A DNA stretch of 64,000 bases, taken from Anisus vortex (lineage: Eukaryota; Mollusca; Gastropoda; Planorbidae). The notes beneath the pieces were generated by a model. It made no database searches, was not told where the DNA came from, and saw only the letters and a list, made by a program, of their open reading frames with translations. The number at the start of each line of letters is the position of its first letter. Positions within the stretch are counted from its first letter, which is position 1. Position numbers and translations under genes: made by a program. Positions 56,249 to 64,000 of the stretch are shown here, in pieces. The stretch spans positions 27,913,441-27,977,440 of the forward strand of contig OX421506.1 of assembly GCA_949126835.1 (NCBI GenBank). Direction: 5' to 3'.

Positions 56249-59200
56249 TAGGGTCTTAGATATAATGTGTTGTTAGGTTAAGAATTGCAGTGGAGTTTGT
56301 TTTTCTTACAAAGTACAACTTGAAAAATCTCATATGTTAACAGTTTTTAACATTTGTGCTTGCTAACGAAGCTCTTCTGCAAAAAGTTGGCTCATCAGAG
56401 AAATGTGTTGTATAATTAAGAAAGATGATAATGTATTAGATGTAGAATTGACTGTTTAATTTTTAAATAGTATAGTTGTGTTTCATTTTTAAAAAAAATA
56501 ATTTATATTTTTTTTACAAGACATTTTCCTTGTTAATTTACTATTAGATCATTATTGGCAACCACTGTAGTAAAATTGTACTGATTGCTGGTTAAATCCG
56601 CATTCAATTGAACAAAAATAAAATTATATAAAAAAACACACTCAATGTGTCCTCCTTTTGGTACCCATGTGTCCTCCTTTTTCCTTCTTTTTGTCTCTCT
56701 GCGTCCTCCTTTTGAACCTATGTATTCTTCTTCTATTAGCCAGTCTGTAGAGCTGTTTGCTCTCTTGCAGGTAATGACAGAGGTGTCACAGAGTGCGAAC
56801 CAATATTCAGTTCACCCCTCACTATTCAGGAACTAGATAGGGCAGTCCGTAAACGCCAACTAAAGAAAGCACCAGGCCCGGATCAGATAGCGAACGACAT
56901 GATACGGAACCTGGGCAGATTAGGTAAGGCCAGACTCCTGGACCTAATAAATCGAACAAGGTCAACCGGCGAGGTACCAAAGGCTTGGCGGCAAGCGGTG
57001 ATAGTCCCAATCTTGAAAAAAGGCAAGATCGCCACCGAGGCAGAGAGTTACCGCCCGATTTCCCTGAACTCGTGCGTCGGGAAGCTGGCCAAGCGCATGG
57101 TCGGCAACCAGCTAACGTGGTATCTTGAGAAAGAAGGCCTTATAGCCCCAGAATAGGCAGGTTTTAGAGCGGGCATGAGCGCAATAGACCAAACAAACCT
57201 CTTCGTACAAGAGATGGCCGATGGATTCTAAAGGGCTGAGTCCACCATAGCAGTTTTCCTAGACCTCAAGCAGGCTTACGACCGAGTCTGGAAGCAGGGC
57301 CTCATGCAGAAATTGACGCGAATGGGCATTGAGGGCAATATGCATCGCTGGATCAAATCATTCCTATCAGAGAGAACGATCCAAACACGAAACGGGACAA
57401 GCCTTTCCAGGGAAACAACCCTGGAGAACGGCTTACCACAAGGCTCTGCTCTGTCCTGCATCCTCTTTCTAGTTCACATAAACGACCTGCCAGAAAAACT
57501 TGGCTGTAAGAAGCTGCTATTTGCGGACGATCTTGTCCTTTGGAAATCTGGAAAGAAATCTGCGAGCATGCAATTAGACTTGCAGAAAGACCTCCGAACC
57601 ATCTCCGAGTACGCCAAGCAATGGCGACTCGAAATTAATTGTTCAAAAACGGTCTAAAAGCTGTTCAGCCTGGGTATCGACATTATCAAGGAGCCTATAG
57701 AGTTAAAAATCGGCGGTTAAACCCTCAAAGAGGACACATCACCCAGGTACCTAGGAGTAGTGCTCGACAGGAAGCTTAGACTATTCGACCATATCCAAGA
57801 GCTGGCACGAAAAGCTTCGAACAAGTTAAACCTAATCAAACGACTGGCCAGCACAAAGTGGGGTGCCAACGCCAAAGTATTAAAAACCCTCTATACAGTG
57901 GCCGTAAGATCACAATTAGATTACAGCCTGCCTCTACAGGTTTACGCGTCAAAATCGGCCCTAGAAACTTTGGATCGCATTCAGAACCAAGCACTACGCT
58001 TTATCTGTGGCACCTTTCAAACGTCCCCAATGGCAGCTGCTGAGGTGATGGCTAAAATACCACCCCTTCAGCTTACGAGAGAACGCGCTGTCATAACGAC
58101 CTATGAGCGCTATAAAAGACTCGAGGAAAGCTTCCCAAACAGAGTCTTAGTAGACACCTGGAAGGGTAGGAAGAGAATAAAGATGCAGTCCTCTATGCAC
58201 CACGCAATAAGGCTGTCATCCGAAATCGACCTATCCGATACAAGGCTGCCTATGCAAAGGTTTCTCTCCGGGGAACACGCCAACACTCCCCAAAAAAGGG
58301 ACGAAGCTGAAGGACACCTCAGTTAGCAAAACGTCCGACCCAAAACTACTCAGAAAAGTAGCCATGGACACGCTAAATGCCCTACCGCCCGGGGCTGTCC
58401 ATGTCTACACCGACGAGTCGGCTAACGCAGACACCGGTACCGCCGGCTTTGGTGTTTACATAGAGTAACCCGGCAACCCGAATAGAGACGAACTATGGGG
58501 GCCTTGCACGGGCTCTGCAACTACGGCGCAGAGATCGAGGCCATCAGTCGGGCTTTGGAGTGGATCCGCCTTCGCCACGTCGAAGGCACCCTCGGCTCTA
58601 CGACCGTCATTATCCTGACTGATGCGTTGTCGGTGCTCCAGGTTACTGAGAATCTGAACAACTGACCCCGTCAGATAGAGAAAATTCTACTGGCTTCAGA
58701 CGAGCTAATCCAGCACTGTGGAGACCGCGTGCAACTGCAGTGGGTCCCAGGGCATACAGGCCTACCTGGCAACGAGAGAGCAGACCACCTTGCCAAAAAA
58801 GGTGGGCTGAGCACACCCACCTGCGAGGAGCCTGGCAGCACGCCACGCTCCTTTGAGAAGGCCCGTATATTGATCCGGAGGTGGGAGACAGAAAAGTGGA
58901 ACGAGAGCTGGGACAGCACTGACAAGGGCCGAGAGATCTGGCGGCATTTGCCCCGCTTTAACCGCGCCGAGCCATGGTGGTGCCTAAATAGGTCGGAACA
59001 AAGTATCATATCTCAATTCCGCACTGGCCACTGCCCCACTGGGGCATACTTCGCCAGGTTCCGGCCTAACTACGACTCGCGGTGTCGCCACTGTGGGGAG
59101 GAGGAGGAGACAGTGGAGCATATTCTGCGGGAGTGCCCCCGTCTCGTCGATCGAGGAGATGGGACGGGTGACCCACTATCCACTGATCTCTACGGAGATA

Positions 59201-59338
59201 GAGCCGTGCTCAAACGCATGACTGAGTTCTTGTTCAGAGCTACAAGGGAATAATACTCCCAGCTCTCCCTTCCAGTAGGAGTTCTAGTTAGTTAGTTAGT
59301 TTGCTGTCTTGCAGGTACCTATTTATCTGGCAATCCTA
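56249..59338. mobile_element. hAT element carrying a nested LINE
   Basis: The 8-bp CCTATGAG occurs at 56241-56248 and 59339-59346. The ends read TAGGGTCTTAGAT and ATCTGGCAATCCTA, imperfect inverted repeats of a hAT type. Without the LINE at 56774-59300 the element is only about 550 bp and holds no transposase. It contains a short TGTCCTCCTTTT repeat (56648-56715). Confidence 0.7.
56774..59300 (+). pseudogene. I-type LINE with RT and RNase H, 5' truncated
   Basis: The 17-18-bp duplication TTTGCTCTCTTGCAGGTA / TTTGCTGTCTTGCAGGTA (56756-56773, 59300-59317) frames it, and the 3' end has a TTAG repeat. RT: KKAPGPDQIANDMI (56866), SYRPISLNSCVGKLAKRMV (57050), FLDLKQAYDRVW (57258), GLPQGSALSCILF (57432), FADDLVLWKS (57521). 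RNase H follows with EIEAISRALEWI (58530), LTDALSVLQ (58617) and PGHTGLPGNERADHLAKKG (58749). Last is a zinc-knuckle-like CRHCGEEEETVEHILREC. RNase H after RT is typical of the I/Nimb group. In-frame stops at 57154, 57229, 57655, 57718 and 58324, plus frameshifts, disable it. The base composition is far richer in GC than its surroundings. Confidence 0.85.
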
Positions 59339-59384
59339 CCTATGAGTGAGTTAAGCGTTGTTACGCACACTCTTTGGTTGAGAC

Positions 59385-60347
59385 TAGGGATGTTAAACGA
59401 AAACCAGAATACCGGATTCCGGTTTTGAATCTGAAAACCGGTTTTGATTTTTAAAACCGGATTTCGGTTTGTTGGTTGGAAGTTAATAATTACTTCAAGT
59501 AGCACACCCTTTTTTAATTTTTTATTGGTTCAGATGGAAATATAAAAAAAAAATAATGTTGGATTCACGCAAAACAATTATTGAAATGCCTTGCTAATAC
59601 TATTTAGTCTTAGATATTGTGTTTCTTTTTTTTTCTCCAAATACCAACTATGGCTTGCGATAAAAACCACATCAAACCAAATGTCGGCTCATCGTTTAGA
59701 TGTGCGCTACTGTTTGATGTGCCTCAAGTGCGGCAGGGATTGCCCCTCCTGGGTTGGCCTACACAGCCATTCTCGGCGGTGCAGTTGGATACCTCACCCA
59801 TGAAGCTATACCATCGTCACTCGAGACGGTCGGGTGCCGACGACAACTCTTTGATGTACGCAATGAGAGAGCAAATTAGTTTTGTCCTTTGACCTTGAAC
59901 AATTCGGCTAGACACCGCGTCTGTTCTTTATTATTAACGGCAGCATTAAATACACATTCTTTTGACTTTTGATTGGCGCTACGTGATCCTATTCAATACA
60001 TTATTTTACAAGTCTAAGTCCACGGTGCACAAATTATCACTATTGAAAGCTATTATCGGTTGTAATCAATTAGCCCATATTTTTTTTTTATTTCTAAAGA
60101 ATGTTCTGGTAAATTGTACAAAATCATAATGTATTCACCTCTTGAATGCTAAGCAAACACTTATTAAGTTTGAAATATTTTTCAAATACACCTACAAAAC
60201 TACGCTCATTTGTCTCTTCCGGCCTGTGACTTGTGACATTGCGGGGGGGGGGGGGGGAGGGGGGAGGGGGGAATCGAAATCCGGTTTTAAACCGGTTTTA
60301 TAGAACCGAAAACCGGTTTTGAAAACAAATCGGTTTTAACATCCCTA
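59385..60347. mobile_element. 963-bp hAT element with TAGGGATGTTAAA ends
   Basis: GTTGAGAC flanks both ends (59377-59384, 60348-60355). The terminal repeats TAGGGATGTTAAACGAAAAC and its inverse (…GTTTTAACATCCCTA) are followed by many AACCGGTTTT motifs on both sides. No transposase. It carries a captured LINE fragment (59690-59870) and a G run (60242-60273). It interrupts LINE family gamma. A second right end of the family is at 62369-62426. Confidence 0.92.
59690..59870 (+). pseudogene. LINE C-terminal zinc-finger fragment inside the hAT element
   Basis: The frame reads CLKCGRDCPSWVGLHSHSRR then C, the CxxC...H...H finger that ends LINE family gamma proteins. 5' truncated. Confidence 0.6.
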
Positions 60348-60367
60348 GTTGAGACTATATATAGTTA

Positions 60368-61096
60368 TGTAACATATTGGTGGTTCCCAATACTGGAACA
60401 CACATTACTTATTTACTCTCTCTCCCCAACGCAAGTTTTGTAGGCGGGTCTAAGTTTTCCATTTCCTTTTATGTTTTTCATTTTGACTTTTTAGTAACGA
60501 GTATAAAAGAATCTTAGAAATCCAATTTTGTAACATATGCAAATTCTGGAATGGTTTATTATTACATACATGGGAGATCATGTTAAAATTATCGTTTTTA
60601 TTATGGGCTAAAGTGAATGGTACCATATTTTCTACCTCTCTATTAATGGGTCTCCCCCGAGGGTATTTAAGCCGTTTCCCAGCACAGTTTGCGACAGAGC
60701 GTAGAACGAATTTCATTTGATCCTGTGATGACGCTTATGTTGGCACTATTTTATTATTACTGTATAGAATCTTCATATTGTAAATACTTGCACATATCGG
60801 AGTTATCACCTGAATTAAAATATCTTCTTGATCGAATCATCTACACTGACGTTTCCTTGTCAAGTTACTATTCTACTTTATTGTTTACACTACCATAATA
60901 TATATTTTTTTTACAACTACCAGGTCAAGGAAAGGAACTGTTTGAACGCAAATCCTGAGTTTGTTCCCAGGACAATAAGGAGAGTTCCTGTAATGCTGAA
61001 ATATAAATAATAATAACCAAAGTCTACCCTAGGACGAACGAGAATTATCAACAACATCTACACGGCTCTGACCACAAGGGAATTGTGGTCGAAACA
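60368..61096 (+). repeat. Solo LTR related to the Gmr1-like element
   Basis: Starts TGTAACATATTGG and ends GTCGAAACA. It shares ordered blocks with the 669-bp LTR: TACTGGAACACACATTA, TCCTTGTCAAGTTACTATTC, GTTCCCAGGACAATAAGGAG, GACCACAAGGGAATTGTGG. About 729 bp and clearly more diverged. Flanking bases GTTA and ATTA are an imperfect target duplication. Confidence 0.75.
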
Positions 61097-61189
61097 ATTA
61101 TAACGTTAATAAGTCAGCTTCAGTTTTCAATTTAATAAAAACATAGAACAAAAATGCTATATCACTATAGTTAGACTTAGATTCTATAC

Positions 61190-61340
61190 TAGACTATGCA
61201 ACTAACAAGAGTAATACCAATAGTTAAATCACTAAACCTAGAAAGAAACACTCGACAACAGAAGGGCAAAGAGTAAAGTAGTAATAATAAATAAGGCATT
61301 AAATTCTAATTTAGAAATACAATACAAAAACAATATGTTT
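61190..61340 (+). pseudogene. LINE family alpha fragment
   Basis: TAATACCAATAGTTAAATCA ... CTAAACCTAGAAAG and GGCAAAGAGTAAAGTAGTAA match the reverse complement of 13310-13400 and the plus strand near 49840. No frame left. Confidence 0.5.
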
Positions 61341-61592
61341 ATTAATTTACCTTCAATCACTATGTGTTATATTTCAAATTACACATAGCTAACGTTTAAT
61401 TCAATGATGAACTAAAAAGATGTATAGAATTTAAAGAAAAATAAACAAGGCCAACAGTTGATGTTATACTGTTAGGTGACCTTGCATAGACAGAAGTTTA
61501 GTTTTAAGAACTTCCGGTAATGAAACTACTGCACTAAAATTAATCATTGTTGAATGCATTAGGAAAAAGTGTGTGAGGCTAGGCTTCTTTAA

Positions 61593-61885
61593 AGACTATA
61601 ATAAGATGGACCGCTTGCTCTATTTTTAGAGCTTAAATCAACATTTTTTTCCGTGCGCAACCAATATGTCTGTTTTACATTACTTCTACGCTCCTCGTTG
61701 TTTCTTAAATGTTTCCGCTTTATACAACTTTCGATTTTAATTTTAATTTTTCTTTGAGAAAATCGAAGCGATTCCATAAAACGGAAGTGCAAAGGAAACA
61801 ACGAATCGGCAATTCCGAAAATCAGTGTTTCGATTCATCATATAGCAGAAATACTAAAGCAAGCGGTCCATGTATATTATAGTCT
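61593..61885. mobile_element. MITE with 27-bp terminal inverted repeats
   Basis: AGACTATAATAAGATGGACC + GCTTGCT (61593-61619; the middle reads GGACCGCTTGCT) is inverted at 61858-61885 as AGCAAGCGGTCC...ATTATAGTCT. 293 bp overall. The interior open frame is not a gene. Ends near TA suggest a Tc1/mariner-type origin, which is an inference. Confidence 0.72.
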
Positions 61886-61899
61886 ATGGTTTCTTATAA

Positions 61900-62368
61900 T
61901 ATCACAATCATAATGAAAATTTAATTTTGTATACTATGATTCACTATAATTATTACATTTGTTTTTTTAACTGCGAAAAGAAAAATATTCATTTACAACG
62001 ATGAATATATAGATCTAGTCTAAAGTATTGATAAAGTAATTTAAAAGATCTATCAAAACATTAGGCTTCATCTCCTACCAAGCGCGTCCCTAGGTGGCGG
62101 ATAGGGGAATGACCTTTAGATATAAAAGTTAGCATTGAATACTGAATAAGCGGCGCGGACAAACTGGTTTGCTGTCATGGAGGGTGAGGTGGGGTATCCC
62201 GTGGTAAGGATACTTTTTTTTTAAATGCTTAAAAAATCCAAGGAAATGACTGCAAAAAGCGAACATAGAGCGCTCTAACTCTAAACCCGGACAGATGACG
62301 CCGTTAGCTAGGGATAGCAGTCATCTAAAAGAGAAACTCTGAAATATAAATCAACTGCTGCCTTGAAA
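61900..62368. other. No gene seen
   Basis: AT-rich sequence, then a somewhat GC-richer stretch at 62080-62330 with no recognised feature. Confidence 0.4.
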
Positions 62369-62426
62369 AACAAAACCGGTTTTCAGTTTCAAAACCGGAA
62401 TCCGGTTTTCGTTTAACATCCCTAGT
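62369..62426. mobile_element. Right end of a TAGGGATGTTAAA-type hAT element
   Basis: AAACCGGTTTTCAGTTTC, CCGGAATCCGGTTTTCG and TTTAACATCCCTA match the inverse of the left end of 59385-60347. The matching left end was not found. Confidence 0.65.
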
Positions 62427-62554
62427 TGCTATTGCAAGGATAGACTGGATTGCATGTGAAGTGTTTGTTGTCTCGTCTGGGTTTTTCCCGGTTTTCTAGC
62501 GCGAGTAACCAGCTCGCGGCAACCCGCCTACCCGCCGCCTCTATAAACGTACCC

Positions 62555-62810
62555 TTAGGGTGTTACTCTTGTTAATTGGGAATATTCACTGGTTATGAAC
62601 CTTGCAGCTCTTTTTTTTTATTTGTTCTAATTTGTTAATGTTTTCTTTAGTTGATGGGTCCCATACAGGTGCTGCATATTCTAGTATAGGTCTAACTAAT
62701 GTGAGATAGCAGTTTAGTTTTATATTCTTATTTTATTTGTAATAAATTTGTAATAAATCCTAATGTTTTGTTTGAATTGTTAATAACTTCATCAGTATGA
62801 AGTAATTTAT
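62555..62810 (-). pseudogene. LINE family alpha fragment, minus strand
   Basis: Matches 13385-13620 over its length (GTGTTACTCTTGTTAATTG, ATGAACCTTGCAG, CTAACTAATGTGAGATA). Decayed RT C-terminal region. Confidence 0.6.
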
Positions 62811-63048
62811 AGTAACTATCTTTTCTATGATGTTTAAAACAATATATTTCATATTGAGTGAGACATATGTGTAAAATATTTGTATTGTATGGCCACAATA
62901 ATATCCAGCCAGCTTACCGGTCCACAACTAAATTCAGATACCAGTCAGAGATGTGTAGACCAGGTGATAATCTCAAGAACAGGAATGGGGGGGGGGGAAT
63001 TGGTAATTAACATAGCAAGGTAATCTTTGTTTTTTTTCTGGATTTCAG

Positions 63049-63097
63049 TACAAACCAGGAACTGGAAGAGAAAAAACAGTTTCCATACAACTCACCG
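63049..63097 (+). CDS. Candidate small exon on the plus strand
   Basis: A strong acceptor TTTTTTTCTGGATTTCAG precedes 49 nt followed by GTAAAATTT. In the frame that fits the next exon it reads TNQELEEKKQFPYNSP, very polar. Too short to assign. Listed because the splice signals and frame agree with 63351-63407. Confidence 0.32.
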
Positions 63098-63350
63098 GTA
63101 AAATTTTTGCAGTTTTATCATATTGAATTTTTGTTTTTAAATTATCAAATTTAAATTATTACTAGCAGCACAGCGGCTTGTTTAAAATAGTAAGAAAAAA
63201 TATATCAATGGTTTATTTTTTCAATTACTTGTATTGATCTAAGTGATTTAATTCACACTATTATAATTACACTATCACTATTCAAAATATTTCTAGGTAC
63301 AATTAATAATAATAAATGTTTCAAATATTATTCTCATTTCGTATATGTAG

Positions 63351-63407
63351 ATGTCAGAAAAAGAAAAAAACAGGAAAAACCGGAGACAAACGATTGTCCA
63401 AATAGTG
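63351..63407 (+). CDS. Candidate small exon whose end is amplified in a satellite
   Basis: Acceptor GTATATGTAG, 57 nt, donor GTAGGTAAAT. It reads MSEKEKNRKNRRQTIVQIV, highly basic, as in a cytoplasmic tail or nuclear signal. The last 16 nt and the donor are the first part of the 66-bp repeat unit that follows. Confidence 0.32.
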
Positions 63408-64000
63408 GTAGGTAAATAATATCTTAACATTTAAATTAGCTATGAGATAAATGTTGTGATTGTACAAATAGTGGTAGGTAAATGATATCTTAACATTTAA
63501 ATTAGCTATGAGATAAATGTTGTGGTTGTACAAATAGTGGTAGGTAAATGATATCTTAACATTTAACTTAGCTATGAGATAAATGTTGTGGTTGTACAAA
63601 TAGTGGTAGGTAAATGATATCTTAACATTTAACTTAGCTATGAGATAAATGTTGTGGTTGTACAAATAGTGGTAGGTAAATAATATCTTAACATTTAACT
63701 TAGCTATGAGATAAATGTCGTGTTTGGACAAACAGTGGTAGGTAAATCAAATCTTAACATTTAATTTAGCTATGAGATAAATGTTGTGATTGTACAAATA
63801 GTGGTAGGTAAATCATATCTTAACATTTAACTTAGCTATGAGATACATGTTGTGATTGTACAAATAGTGGTAGGTAAATAATATCTTAACATTTAACTTA
63901 GATATGAGATAAATGTTGTGATTGTACAAATAGTGGTAGGTAAATATTATCTTAACATTTAACTTAGCAATGAGATAAATGTTGTGATTGTACAAATAGT
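63392..64000 (+). repeat. 66-bp minisatellite containing a splice donor, more than nine copies
   Basis: Unit GATTGTACAAATAGTGGTAG + GTAAATGATATCTTAACATT + TAACTTAGCTATGAGATAAA + TGTTGT. The first unit overlaps the end of the candidate exon at 63351-63407 and each unit repeats its AATAGTG|GTAGGTAAAT junction. It runs off the right edge. The 22-residue periodic open frame on the minus strand is an artefact of a period divisible by three. Confidence 0.92.

Noticed and set aside
61589..61801. 70-codon basic minus-strand frame
   Set aside because: It starts inside the left region of a MITE and has no independent support.
63354..63995. Minus-strand frames with a 22-residue repeat (NHNIYLIAKLNVKI...)
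   Set aside because: Product of the 66-bp satellite period; the opposite strand explains the sequence as exon end plus donor.

Overview
The window is AT-rich, intron- and transposon-dense animal DNA. No bacterial operon, rRNA gene or CRISPR array is visible. Spliced exons with clean GT/AG borders, tRNA-derived SINEs, CR1/L2-, RTE- and I-type LINEs, hAT transposons, a Gmr1-like LTR retrotransposon and many minisatellites suggest an invertebrate. The mix fits a gastropod mollusc best; that assignment is an inference from repeat style and has not been tested.

The main host gene is on the minus strand, from 50798 down to 12104, and continues off the left edge. I can place ten exons with matching phases: a signal-peptide exon (50750-50798), then exon types A, B, C and D, each present twice (A 48974-49164, B split as 43853-43888 plus 42559-42748, C 22341-22625, D 21418-21450; A' 20250-20428, B' 18020-18230, C' 14122-14397, D' 12104-12133). 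Together they encode about 493 residues of a secreted or membrane-anchored, cysteine-rich, heavily N-glycosylated ectodomain made of two tandem A-B-C-D modules. The family is not one I recognise. It could be an Ig-like ectodomain of a gastropod immune or surface protein, but that is only a hypothesis.

The introns are where most of the window's sequence lies. Most of them contain their own minisatellite: 26 bp (11.7 kb), 42 bp with a 673-bp higher-order repeat (15.6-17.9 kb), 52 bp derived from 26 bp (20.7-21.4 kb), 33 bp (23.3-25.9 kb), 52 bp (45.8-47.4 kb) and 20 bp (48.4-48.9 kb). Paralogous introns share an ancestral SINE and the 26-bp satellite ancestor, so the module duplication can be ordered against these events.

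Mobile elements: a gag-only LTR retrotransposon with a perfect tRNA-Pro primer site (4385-9495, minus) and a Gmr1-like gag-PR-IN-RT-RH element (30457-38611, plus). The second has identical-length 669-bp LTRs and a 4-bp target duplication, and is broken by two TAG codons, a SINE and a frameshift. Four insertions have 8-bp hAT-type target duplications (44398, 51280, 56249, 59385) and a fifth is nested (53039). There are also several LINE relics, including a GC-rich I-type LINE with RNase H (56774-59300), and MITE-like inverted repeats.

On the plus strand there are two related short exons (14956-15170, with signal peptide; 53682-53851) and further candidate exons at 47496-47630 and 63049-63407. 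The last of these ends in a 66-bp minisatellite that duplicates its own splice donor. All of the longest open frames belong to mobile elements or tandem repeats.
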